The notes under the pieces were generated by a model. That model ran no database searches, was not told the origin of the DNA, and saw only the letters and a list, made by a program, of their open reading frames with translations. A DNA stretch of 64,000 bases from JACCTU01 sp963737405 (GTDB lineage: Bacteria > Actinomycetota > Thermoleophilia > Gaiellales > Gaiellaceae): positions 62,001-126,000 of the forward strand of contig CAVTSL010000014.1 in NCBI GenBank assembly GCA_963737405.1, given 5' to 3'. Below, piece after piece: positions 1-9,600 of this stretch (within the stretch, counting starts at the first letter, position 1; the number at the start of each line of letters is the position of its first letter). The position numbers and the translations under genes are program-made.

Positions 1-2
1 CG

Positions 3-473
3 AAGTCGCTTCGTCTCGCCGCGGAGCTCGTCGAGGCCGGGGCGGACCTGCATCGGATCTTCCAGGGCGTCTACGAGTCCGTGCAGTTCGCGAAGCTCAA
101 GCTGCTCGCCCGGGCGCTCGAGCGCGCGCAGGTGTACGAGGGCGGACGGCTCGTCGTCTCCTACCTGCTCCGGAACGACTTCCACGAGGTGGGCGCCGCG
201 GAGCCGTACTCGGAGGGGATCATCGACTACCTGCGGGCGGTCGAGGGCGCCGACATGGCGGTGCTCATCCGCGAGCCGCCGCGGGCGGCGGGGCCGACGC
301 GTCGCGTCTCGCTTCGCGCGAGTCACGACGAGCTCGACGTCTCCGCGATCGCGCGGAAGTCGGACGGCGGTGGACACCGGCAGGCGGCCGGGTTCTCGAG
401 TGAGGCGTCGATCGAGGAGATCACCGACTTCGTTCGGCGCGAGTTCGCAGCGGCGCACAAGTCGCCGGCGTGA
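3..473 (+). CDS. DHH-family phosphoesterase (NrnA-like), 3' part
   Basis: This is the C-terminal 156 residues of a DHH/DHHA1 phosphoesterase; the frame is open from the window edge, so the N-terminal DHH metal site lies outside. The DHHA1 signature GGGHRQAAGF is at about nt 367-396. The family includes NrnA, which degrades short oligoribonucleotides and dephosphorylates pAp. Its position directly before truB, ribF, rpsO and pnp is the usual bacterial arrangement after rbfA, which favours the NrnA role. It overlaps truB by 4 bases (GTGA), implying translational coupling. Substrate preference cannot be read from this part alone. Confidence 0.85.
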   Translation, partial: KSLRLAAELVEAGADLHRIFQGVYESVQFAKLKLLARALERAQVYEGGRLVVSYLLRNDFHEVGAAEPYSEGIIDYLRAVEGADMAVLIREPPRAAGPTRRVSLRASHDELDVSAIARKSDGGGHRQAAGFSSEASIEEITDFVRREFAAAHKSPA

Positions 474-1135
474 CGAGGCGGATCCCGCGCGCGCTCGAGC
501 CGGCGGGGATCGTGCTGATCGACAAGCCGCCGGGCATCTCGTCGTTCGCGGCGATCAACGAGCTGCGCCGGCGGACGGGGGCGCGGACAGGTCACGCCGG
601 GACGCTGGATCCCTTCGCCACCGGCCTGCTCGTCGTGTTGTCCGGTTCGGCAACTAGACTTGCAGGATCGTTCGTCTCGCTCGACAAGCGCTACGTCACC
701 GAGGTCGACCTCACCTCGACGACCTCGACCGGCGACCCGGAGGGGGAGGTCCTCGAGCGTCACGACGCCCCGGCGCGCGAGGAGCTCGAGGAACGGCTCG
801 AGGCCCACCGCGGTGAGGTGGAGCTGCCGATCCCCGCCGCGTCCGCGGTGAAGATCGGCGGCGAGCGCGCGTATCGGCTCCACCGGAAGGGCGTCGCGGT
901 CGAGATGCCCGTGCGGCGGTCGCGGATCGACGCGCTCGACGTCATCGCGTATAGCGGCGAGACCGTCACGCTCGACCTGCGCGTGGGCTCCGGCACCTAT
1001 GTGCGCTCGATCGCGGCGGCGCTCGGCGGCCACTGCCGCACGCTTCGCCGCACGGAGGTCGGGCCGTTCTCCGTCGACGAGGCGGATCCCGAGCGCATCA
1101 TCCCGGCAGACGACGCGCTCGCTCGGCTCGGATGA
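470..1135 (+). CDS. truB: tRNA pseudouridine(55) synthase TruB
   Basis: TruB makes pseudouridine 55 in the T-loop of tRNAs. The 221-residue protein has the N-terminal KPPG motif (residues 19-22) and the catalytic block GHAGTLDP at 41-48, with Asp47 as the expected nucleophile, followed by the conserved FATGLL. At 221 residues it is much shorter than E. coli TruB (about 314) and has little room for a C-terminal PUA-type domain. The GTG start overlaps the upstream stop, and the stop overlaps the ribF start (ATGA), so the three genes are coupled. Confidence 0.95.
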   Translation: MTRRIPRALEPAGIVLIDKPPGISSFAAINELRRRTGARTGHAGTLDPFATGLLVVLSGSATRLAGSFVSLDKRYVTEVDLTSTTSTGDPEGEVLERHDAPAREELEERLEAHRGEVELPIPAASAVKIGGERAYRLHRKGVAVEMPVRRSRIDALDVIAYSGETVTLDLRVGSGTYVRSIAAALGGHCRTLRRTEVGPFSVDEADPERIIPADDALARLG

Positions 1136-1998
1136 CCGTCGCGCGCACGCCGGATGAGCTCGCGTCGGTGCCGCGCGCCGTCGCGGTGGGGACGTTCGAC
1201 GGCGTCCACCTCGGCCACCGCCGCGTGCTCGAGGCGGCCACTGCGTCGGGGCTGACGCCCACCGTGGTCACGTTCGATCCGCACCCGCGCAAGGCCTTCG
1301 GCCAGGAGGTCGAGCTCCTGAGCACGCTGGAGCGGCGGCTCGAGCTGCTCGAGGCGGCGGGGATCCACGACGTGCTCGTGCTCCGCTTCGACCTCGAGTT
1401 CGCCCGGACGACGGCCGAAGAGTTCGCCGAGCGCTACCTGCGCAGGATCGGCGCGGAGGTGATCGCGGCGGGCTCGGCGTTCCGCTTCGGACACGAGCGG
1501 CAGGGAGATCTCGACCTGCTCCGGCGACTCGGGTTCGACGTCCGGCCGGTACCGCTCGTCGACGGCGTCTCCTCGAGCGCGATCCGGTCGCTCGTGCGCG
1601 CGGGCGAGGTCGAGCGGGCCGCCCAGATGCTCGGCCGGCCCCCCGAGGTCGACGGCATCGTCGTCCGCGGCGAGGCGCGGGGCGAGCGGCTCGGGTACCC
1701 GACGGCGAACCTCCGGATCGACGCCGATGCGCTCGTCCCGGCGTACGGGATCTACGCGGGAAGTGCGCGCGGGCACCGTGCGGCGATCTCGATCGGCGTC
1801 AATCCGCACTACGGCGGCGACGAGCTCCGGGTCGAGCCGTTCCTGCTCGACTACGACGGAGACCTCTACGGCCAGCGTCTCGTCGTCGAGCTCTGGCGAC
1901 GGCTTCGGGACGAGCGCGCGTTCGAGAGCGAGAGCGAGCTCGTGGCGCAGATTGCCCGCGACGTCGAGGAGACCCGGCGGGCCGAGCGCCCGATCTAG
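1132..1998 (+). CDS. ribF: Bifunctional riboflavin kinase/FAD synthetase RibF
   Basis: RibF converts riboflavin to FMN and FMN to FAD. The N-terminal nucleotidyltransferase half carries GTFDGVHLGH at residues 20-29. The C-terminal flavokinase half carries GERLGYPTANL near residues 183-193 and a later GVNPHYGG segment. The length of 288 residues is normal for a fused enzyme. It starts with ATG inside the truB stop (ATGA). No riboswitch-like leader is possible at this coupled position, so expression follows the truB operon. Confidence 0.95.
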   Translation: MTVARTPDELASVPRAVAVGTFDGVHLGHRRVLEAATASGLTPTVVTFDPHPRKAFGQEVELLSTLERRLELLEAAGIHDVLVLRFDLEFARTTAEEFAERYLRRIGAEVIAAGSAFRFGHERQGDLDLLRRLGFDVRPVPLVDGVSSSAIRSLVRAGEVERAAQMLGRPPEVDGIVVRGEARGERLGYPTANLRIDADALVPAYGIYAGSARGHRAAISIGVNPHYGGDELRVEPFLLDYDGDLYGQRLVVELWRRLRDERAFESESELVAQIARDVEETRRAERPI

Positions 1999-2057
1999 CC
2001 TCGGAAAACCGGCGACCCACGCCGCAAGATTCGTCCCAGGGCGGGGTCTCTGTTTAC

Positions 2058-2291
2058 ATGGAAGGCAAGCCTGAAGGCCCCGCTCTTGCCGTCTACGAGA
2101 ACGTCCGCTGCCTCGAATGCGGCACGGAGTACGCGAAGCCGACGCGCGGCGGGACGGCCCGGTCGAACCCCGGTTGCCCCGAGTGCGGCTACGTCGGGTG
2201 GCTCGCCGTGACGCTTCCGGTCAAGCGACGGACCGAGCCGCGCCGCTCCGACGAGGATCCGCCGCCGGCCCGTTCCGCCCAATCGCACTGA
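2058..2291 (+). CDS. Small zinc-ribbon protein, function unknown
   Basis: A 77-residue protein with two CxxC knuckles: C18/C21 (CLEC) and C40/C43 (CPEC). This spacing fits a single zinc ribbon, followed by a short hydrophobic GWLAVTLPV segment and a charged, disordered-looking tail. It begins 59 bp after ribF. The last 71 bp overlap the convergent 3' end of the gamma-glutamyltransferase gene; only the low-complexity tail lies in the overlap. I do not recognise the family beyond the zinc ribbon. Real coding is likely because the Cys pairs and strong codon bias sit in this frame. Confidence 0.6.
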   Translation: MEGKPEGPALAVYENVRCLECGTEYAKPTRGGTARSNPGCPECGYVGWLAVTLPVKRRTEPRRSDEDPPPARSAQSH

Positions 2292-3588
2292 CGCCGCCGA
2301 AGTAGTGGTGTCGCTCGGGCCAGCGGCGAACGGACCAGCCCTGTTCCTCGAGCTCAGCGAGGGCACTCTCGTCGACGCCCGGTTCGGCGTTCACGAGCCC
2401 GGCGACCGGGTGGGCGCGACCGCGGTCGACCGCGGCCTGCGGTTCGACGTCCTGCTCGAGGATCGCGGCCGCCACGCCGACGAGCGCGGTCCGCAGCCGC
2501 GTCCCGCCCGCCGCTCCGATCGCGAGCTCCGGACCGTCCGCGTCGACGACGAGGCTCGGCGCCATCATCGACGCCATCCGGTCGCCCGGCACGAGCTCGC
2601 CCTGAACGAGGTCGCGCTCGCCGAGCATGCTGTTCAGGTGCAGGTCCAGGCCGGGGACGTAGTCGCCCGACCCGAGGCCGAGGCTCGTCGTCACGACGCA
2701 CGCGTTCCCGTCGCGGTCGACGACCGTCAGGTTCGTCGTGTCGCCGTCGACGTCGGCCGGCGCGTCGAGCGTCCGGACGAGTGCGAGCACGCGATCGCGC
2801 TCGCCGTCGGACTCGGGCAGGCGCCGAAGCGTCGTCGTGACACCCGAGAGCCCGCCGCGGGTCAGGAACGACCTCCCGCGGAACGGCACCTCCACCGGCT
2901 CGCTCCACCGCGCCTCGTACAGTCCCAGGTCGGTCCGCGTCAATGCGCCGCCGCGAGAGTCGGAGAACGCGAGCAGAAGCTCCGCGACCGTCCCGCGGTA
3001 CACCGTGCCCGCACCCTCGTCCCGCACGAGCTCGAGCGCGCGGACGAGCCCGGGCTGGTCGAGCAGCTCGCCGTCGCGCAGCAACCGTCCGCCGGGCGAG
3101 TAGATGCGCGCGCCTGCATCGAGCGTCAGCACCGGCGCAAGCATCTCGAGACAGCGGACGTGCGCCGGAGGCATCGGTACGCCCGACGACGCGAGCCGGA
3201 GCGCCGGCTCGACGAGCCGGGCCCACGGCAGGCGCCCGTGCTTCCGCCAGAGCGCGTCGAGCCCTGCCGGCACGCCGGGGACGCCGCACGACGCCGCTCC
3301 GACTGCGTAGTGGACGAGCTCCTCGCCGAACGGCACCCGGAGCTCCGTCATCGCGCCGCGCGGACCCGACGGAACCACGACGAAGCAGTCGAGGTTGCGC
3401 GCGCGACCCGCGGCGGCGTCCCAGTAGATCGCATGGCCGCCGCCGAGCAGCCCGGTCATCACCGTTTCGGCGACGCACGAGGCGAGGCAAGCGGCGACCG
3501 CCGCGTCCGCCGCCGTCCCGCCGTCCTCGAGAATCTCGACGCCGGCCTCGCAGGTCGCGGGATGACCGGCGGCAACGCCCGCTCGCAT
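2221..3588 (-). CDS. Gamma-glutamyltransferase family protein (Ntn hydrolase)
   Basis: The family is made as one chain that self-cleaves at a Thr, which becomes the N-terminal nucleophile of the small subunit; members hydrolyse or transfer gamma-glutamyl groups or acylate other substrates. The cleavage site is GDTTNLTVVD at residues 283-291, equivalent to the family TTHxSVVD motif. The start region (AGHPATCEAGVEIL, GGTAADAA) and the GGHAIYWD motif are typical. At 455 residues it is compact, and no signal peptide is seen, which suggests a cytoplasmic gamma-glutamyltransferase-like amidase rather than a classic periplasmic GGT. It is transcribed divergently from rpsO. Confidence 0.88.
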   Translation of the reverse strand: MRAGVAAGHPATCEAGVEILEDGGTAADAAVAACLASCVAETVMTGLLGGGHAIYWDAAAGRARNLDCFVVVPSGPRGAMTELRVPFGEELVHYAVGAASCGVPGVPAGLDALWRKHGRLPWARLVEPALRLASSGVPMPPAHVRCLEMLAPVLTLDAGARIYSPGGRLLRDGELLDQPGLVRALELVRDEGAGTVYRGTVAELLLAFSDSRGGALTRTDLGLYEARWSEPVEVPFRGRSFLTRGGLSGVTTTLRRLPESDGERDRVLALVRTLDAPADVDGDTTNLTVVDRDGNACVVTTSLGLGSGDYVPGLDLHLNSMLGERDLVQGELVPGDRMASMMAPSLVVDADGPELAIGAAGGTRLRTALVGVAAAILEQDVEPQAAVDRGRAHPVAGLVNAEPGVDESALAELEEQGWSVRRWPERHHYFGGVSAIGRNGPAADPRRSGAARSVA

Positions 3589-3685
3589 CGTCCGCTACCC
3601 TATTCGCCGACCGCGGCCTCGGTCGTGCGCGCAGCTTCCGCGCGACGTACTGGGACCGCGGAGTCGTCTACGGAGGGAGAACATC

Positions 3686-3955
3686 GTGGCTCTCACGAAG
3701 GAAGCGAAGCAGGAACTGATCGAGAAGTTCGGCGCGGGCGCGAGCGACACCGGTTCGACGCGCGTCCAGGTCGCGATGCTCACGGAGCGGATCAACCAGC
3801 TCACGGAGCACCTGCGCACCCACTCGCACGATCACCACTCGCGGCGCGGGCTCCTGAAGCTCGTCGGCCGCCGGCGCCGGTTTCTCAACTACATGCAGCG
3901 GACCGATCTGGAGGGATACCGCGCATTGATCAAGGAGTTGGGCCTCAGAAGGTAG
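3686..3955 (+). CDS. rpsO: 30S ribosomal protein S15
   Basis: A full-length S15 of 89 residues that binds 16S rRNA and nucleates the platform of the small subunit. The GDTGSTRVQVA..LTERI and HSHDHHSRRGLLKLVGRRRRFL blocks are the family signatures. The GTG start has the ribosome-binding sequence GGAGGGAG about 7 nt upstream. It is followed by a strong hairpin and then pnp, the same order as in E. coli. Confidence 0.97.
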   Translation: MALTKEAKQELIEKFGAGASDTGSTRVQVAMLTERINQLTEHLRTHSHDHHSRRGLLKLVGRRRRFLNYMQRTDLEGYRALIKELGLRR

Positions 3956-3969
3956 GCCGAACGCGAACC

Positions 3970-4028
3970 GGAGGGTGGAAGTTTGAGCGAGCGCCCCGGC
4001 GAGGCGCTGACTCAAACCTCCACCTTCC
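3970..4028 (+). promoter_or_regulatory. rpsO-pnp intergenic hairpin
   Basis: A long two-part stem-loop. The outer stem pairs 3975-3987 with 4011-4023 (13 positions, one mismatch) and extends outward to about 3970 and 4028 with one more mismatch. The inner stem pairs AGCGCC (3990-3995) with GGCGCT (4003-4008). There is no U-tract, so it is not a good intrinsic terminator. In E. coli the same place holds an RNase III hairpin through which PNPase represses its own synthesis. Conservation of that control here is an inference from position and shape. Confidence 0.7.
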
Positions 4029-4049
4029 TCGATGGATGGAGGTACCACA

Positions 4050-6552
4050 GTGAGTACGTTGGCTCAGCGCGTCGCGACCGTGTCGGTCACGGTCGGCGAC
4101 GCCGAGATGACGTTCGAGAGCGGAAAGCTCGCGAAGCAGGCCGATGGGTCTGTCGTCGTCCGCTCGGGCGACACGATGATCCTCGCGACCGCCGTGGGGC
4201 GGATGGAGGCGCGCGAGGGCGCGGACTTCTTCCCGCTCACGGTCGACGTCGAGGAGCGCATGTACGCCGCGGGCAAGATCCCGGGCGGCTTCTTCAAGCG
4301 CGAAGGTCGGCCGAGCGAGCGCGCGATCCTGACCGCTCGGATGATCGACCGCCCGATCCGGCCGCTCTGGCCGAAGGGCTTCAAGAACGAGGTGCAGGTG
4401 ATCGCGACGGTCCTCTCGGCCGATCTCGTCAACCCGCACGACATCCTCTGCATCAACGGCGCCTCGGCGGCGTTGATGGTCTCGTCGCTGCCGTTCCTCG
4501 GGCCGGTCGGCGCCGTGCGCATCGGCCGGATCGACGGCAACCTCGTCGTCAACCCGAACCTGCGCGACATCGAGGACTCGACGACGCTCGACCTGATCGT
4601 GGTCGGGACGAAGGACGGCCTGACGATGATCGAGGCGGGCGGGGAGGAGGTCCCGGAGGACGAGATCCTCGAGGCCTTCGAGCTCGCGCACCGCGAGATC
4701 GTGAAGATCTGCGAGGCGCAGGAGGACCTGCGCCGCCAGATCGGAAAGCCGAAGTTCCTCGACGTCGACGTCACGTCGGAGCTCGAGGCGCAGGTCGCGG
4801 ACCGCGTCCGCGCGAGGATCGGCGAGGCCGGTCTCCGCGAGGCGGCCGCCGTCGTCGAGGAGCTCCTCGACGAGCTTGCACCGCCGCTGTCGATGGACTC
4901 GACGGAGGAGGACATCACCCGGCGGACGCAGGTCAAGGCGAGCCTCCAGCTGATCCTCGACAAGATCCGGCTCGAGGCCGTCGTCGGGCCGGTGTACGAG
5001 CAGTTCGAGCACGACCTCCGCACGCTGACCGAGGCCGAGCAGGACTCGAAGGAGCTGAAGTCGGCGAAGCGCCACCTGCTCTTCGACCGGATCGAGGAGA
5101 CCGTCGAGCTGCCGTTCCCGGTCGGCCCGGCGACGGTGGACGGCGACGGGCCCGTCGTCAAGGACTCGCTCACGCGCCAGTACGTCAAGCGCGCGGGCGA
5201 GGCGATCTACAAGGACCTCGTCCGCCGCAAGATCGCGGTCGAGAAGAGCCGGCCCGACGGCCGCGAACCGGAGGAGATCCGCCCGATCGAGTGCGAGGTG
5301 GGCGTGAGCCCGCGGACGCACGGCTCGGCGCTCTTCCAGCGAGGCCAGACGCAGATCATGACGCTGCTCACGCTCGGCACCGCGAAGGAGGGGCAGAAGA
5401 TCGACGACCTCTCCCTCGAGGAGGAGCGTCGCTACATGCACCACTACAACTTCCCGCCGTACTCGGTCGGGGAGACGGGCTTCATGCGCGGGCCGAAGCG
5501 CCGCGACATCGGCCACGGTGCGCTCGCGCAGCGCGCGCTCGAGCCGGTCATCCCGACGTCCGACGAGTTCCCGTACACGATCCGCGTCGTCTCGGAGACG
5601 CTCGAGTCCAACGGCTCGTCGTCGATGGGCTCCGTCTGCGGCTCGACGCTCGCGCTCTACGACGCCGGCGTGCCGATCAAGGCGCCGGTCTCGGGCATCG
5701 CGATGGGCCTCGTCAAGGAGGGCGACGACTACGTGATCCTGACGGACATCCAGGGTGCGGAGGACCACCTGGGCGACATGGACTTCAAGGTCGCCGGGTC
5801 CCGCGACGGGATCACCGCGCTCCAGATGGACATCAAGATCACGGGCGTCACGCAGGAGATCATGCGCGACGCGCTCGCGCAGGCGAAGCGGGCACGTGAC
5901 TTCATCCTCGACAAGATGCTCGAGGCGATCCCGGAGCCCCGGCAGGAGCTCCGTGGCCACGCACCGCGCATCTCGACGATCAAGATCAACCCGGAGTACA
6001 TCGGGATGGTCATCGGCAAGGGCGGCGAGACGATCCGCGCGCTCGAGTCGGACTACGACGTCCAGATCGACATCGAGGAGGACGGCACGATCCTGATCTA
6101 CGCGACCGAGGGCGACAAGGCGGAGGCCGCGATCAACGCGATCAGCGCCCTCACGAAGGACCCGGAGGTCGGCGACCAGTACACCGGGAAGGTCGTGAAG
6201 ACGACCGACTTCGGTGCGTTCGTCGAGCTGAAGAAGGGCACCGACGGCCTGCTCCACGTCTCGAACGTCGGCCCGGGCCGGGTCGCGCACATCGAGGACG
6301 TGATCAGCGCGCGGCGACGTGCTCGACGTGATCGTGCAGGAGGTCGACCGCGACCGTGGCCGCATCGGGCTCAAGCTCGTCGCGAAGCACGAGAACGGGT
6401 CGCTCGTCCAGCCCGAGGAGCTGATCGAGCGCGCGAAGAACGCGCCTCCGCGCGAGCCTCGCGAGGAGCGTCCGCGCGGCGACCGTGACCGCCGTGGAGG
6501 CCGCGGCGGCGGCCGGGGCGGCCGCGACCGCGACCGCAGCCCGCGCGACTAG
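4050..6552 (+). CDS. pnp: Polyribonucleotide nucleotidyltransferase (PNPase), with one frameshift
   Basis: PNPase degrades RNA 3'-5' by phosphorolysis. Domains in order: RNase PH 1, all-alpha linker, RNase PH 2, KH (IGMVIGKGGETIRALE, about nt 5997-6045) and S1 (nt 6170-6400), then an Arg/Gly-rich tail (RGGRGGGRGGRDRD). GTG at 4050 is the likely start because GGAGG lies 7 nt before it at 4038-4042; the upstream ATG at 4032 has no such site. The S1 frame breaks near 6305-6312 (one extra base after ATCAGC); downstream the next frame continues the S1 domain (LDVIVQEVDRDRGRIGLKL) to 6552. An enzyme this conserved is unlikely to be truly broken, so a sequence error is the simpler reading. Confidence 0.9.
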
Positions 6553-6613
6553 CGAAGACGACGGGGCGGGGCGCCTTCAGGGCGCGCGCCGCGAGCTCTG
6601 TGGATCGGATCGA

Positions 6614-9600
6614 TCAGCCGACCGGCGTGTTCATGTCGGTCTGGAGCTGTGCCTGCGTCAGAGCGCGGTTGTAGATCCGCACATCGTCGATCAGGCCGCT
6701 GAACCACTCGCGACCAGACGTTGTTGCCGCCGATTCGGAGCGGCAGGATCGAGTTCGGCGATCGAGCCGATGACGGTGGTCGTCACGACGTCGGTCCCGT
6801 TGACGAAGAGGCGGAATGTCGTCCCGTCGTAGGTCACGGCGAGATGGGTCCACGTGTTGAGCCGTCAGCGCGCGCGGGCCCGCGCAGCTCACGGTCGCCG
6901 CCGATGAAGATGTTGGCCGACGGGCGATTCCCGGTGTTGTTCGCATAAAGCGCGTAGAGGAGCTGACCCGGCTGCTCCTTGAGCACGACCGTCCGCCAGG
7001 TTCGTCACGACGGCGGGGCGCACCCAAGCCTCGAGCGTCATGCCGATTGTGAGGTCGAGTGAGTTCGCGTCGGCGATCGACACGAGATCATTGACGCCGT
7101 CGAATGAGAGCGCTCCGCCCGCGTGCCCCTGAGTCGACCACGTCGCACCGGTGATGGTGCCGTTGTTCCCGGTTCCGGAGAGATCCGCGAGCGGTCGAGC
7201 CGGAGCCGGCGTTGAAGGAGTACGCAGCGACGAGCCCGGCCGAGGCGGGGCGGTGTTCGGGACGGTTGCGTTGGCTTCGTTGGAGTTGGTGGAGATGTTG
7301 TTGGCGGCGTCTTGGGCGGTGACGCGGTAGTAGTAGGTGCCGGGGGCGAGGCCGGGGTCGGTGTAGCTGGTGCCGGTGGGTTGGGCGATCCGGTTGGCGG
7401 TGGTGGGCGTGAAGCCTGGGGTGGTGGAGCGGTGGAGGTTGTAGTTGGTGACGCCGACGGTGTCGGTTGAGGCGTTCCAGCCGAGCCCGATCCCGCTCGG
7501 CCCGAAAGTGGCGATTAGACCGGTCGGGGCGCTCGGCGGGGTCGTGTCCGGTGGGTCGAGGTGCAGCGAGACCGCGATCGTCTTCGGCGAGCCCGCGGCG
7601 CCCGCGGCGGTGACGGTCACCGTGCCCGTGTAATCGCCCGCGAGCAGCCCGGCGCTGTTGACGCTCACCGTCAGCGTCGCCGGCGCGCCGTGCCGCTACG
7701 CCGGCGTGACGCTCAGCCACGGACTGGTCGTCGGTCGCGGTGAACGTACAGCGTCCCGCCGCCGGTGTTCGGTGACGTTGGCCGTCTTCGCCGCGGGGCT
7801 TGCCGCCGCCCGCGACGCCCGTGTAGCTCAGGCTCGTCGTCGAGACCGAGAGCGCCGGCGGTTGTGGCGGGGTCGACGCGGAGCGTCACGTCGACCGTCT
7901 TCGGCGATCCGGTGGCGCCGGCGGAGGCGATCGTGACCGCCGTGGTGTAGGTGGCGGGGGCGAGACCGACGATCGAAGGTGTGACGGTCACGCGTGCGCG
8001 GGAGCGTTGCCGGAAGCAGGGCCGACGGTCAGCCACGGGCTGGACTCGGTCGCGGTCCAGGCGAGCGTGCACGTCGCCGGTGTTCGTCGATGTCGACGGT
8101 CTGCGCGGCCGGATCCGCACCGCCCTGGGTGGCTGTGAACGACAGGCTGCTCTTGGAGACCGAGAGCACCGGCTGCGGCGGCGGGCGGCCGGCGGCGCAG
8201 GCCACCGGCGTGGTCATGTCGGCCGCGACCTCGGCCGGCGAGAGCGCGCGGTTGTAGACCCGGACGTCGTCGATGCTGCCCAGCGAACCACTCCGACCAG
8301 ACGCCGTTGCCACCGAATCGCAGCGGGCCCGGCGCCGTTGACCAGCGTGCCCGAGAACGGCACGGGTCGCCGACCTGCGGCGCCGTCGACGTAGAGCCGC
8401 TGCGGTGGTCCCGTCGTAGGTCGTCGCGAGGTTGGTCCAGGTGTTCAGCGGCAGCGTCGCGGCGCCGTCGAGGATCTGCTCGCCGGGCCCGAGGGAACAG
8501 GTGGGCGCTCGGGCGGCTCGAGGTCGGTGTTGCGCGTAGAGCGCGTAGACGAGCTGGCCGGCCTGCTCCTTGAGCACCGCGGTGCGCCAGCTCCGAGCCG
8601 AGCGCGGTCGGGATTCACCCACGCCTCGAGCGTCGCCGCTGGTGGTCGAGGTCGAGCGAGGTCGCAGTCCGGCGACGGTGACGAGGTCGTTCACGCCGTC
8701 GAACGAGAGCGCGGCCCCGTACTTGCCCGCGGTCGTGCGCGTGGCGCCGCGTGATCGTGCCGGTGTTGCCGGCGCCCGACGCGTCGACGGCGGTCGCTCC
8801 GCTCGACTCGTCGAAGCCCCAGGCGCCGACCACGGCGGCCGGCGAGCAGACGGCCTCGGTGAACGTGGCGCGTGTAGGTGGCGCCGTGGCGCTGGTCGGG
8901 CGCGGTGATCGTGTGCGACTGCCGCGCCGCCGTCCGACCACGACGTGAAGTCGTAGATCTTGCCGGACGAAGGTCTGCGGCGTCGTCGCGCGATCAGCGG
9001 GACGGTCGACGCCGAGGATCACCGTGCGCGTGAACGGGCGTGGCCTGGGCCTCGCTGCCCGACCGTGAGCTGCAGCCCGGCGGGCTGCGACTCGAAGGTG
9101 AGGTCGACGGTCTGCGGGTCGAGCCGGCGTCGTGACCGTCGACGCTCAGGCGCGCCGTCGGTCGCCGTCAGCTTCAGCTCGAGGTACGACGGATACTCGT
9201 GGTCGGGCGCGGTGAAGGACCCCGACGGCGCCGGCGAAGTGCTGGATCGGGTGCGCGTGGCAGCTCGTGGGACGAGCGCTGAGCAGTGGCTGCATGATCG
9301 AGCGACCACGTGAGGCCGCCGGCCGGGAGCGCCCCGCCCTGCGGCGTCGGTCGCGTGCCCGGAGAACGCGATCACGTCGCCGACGCTCCACGTGCGTGCC
9401 GGCGCCGGGCGTGTCGATCGTGGGCGGTCGGCGGCGTGCCGGCGGTGATGGTCGACGCGTGTCGGTGGCGGTGAGCGCCGCCCTGGTCGGTCACGCGGAG
9501 GCGGACCGTGACGGTGCCGCGCGGTGTGTGTACGTCGAAGGTCGGCTGCGGTGGCCGTCGAGTCGTCGTAGGCGCCGTCGCCGTCGAGGTCCCAGGCGTA

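Noticed and set aside
3945..6374. An 809-codon antisense frame over pnp
   Set aside because: Arg/Asp/Leu-rich shadow with no domain signal; the sense strand encodes PNPase.
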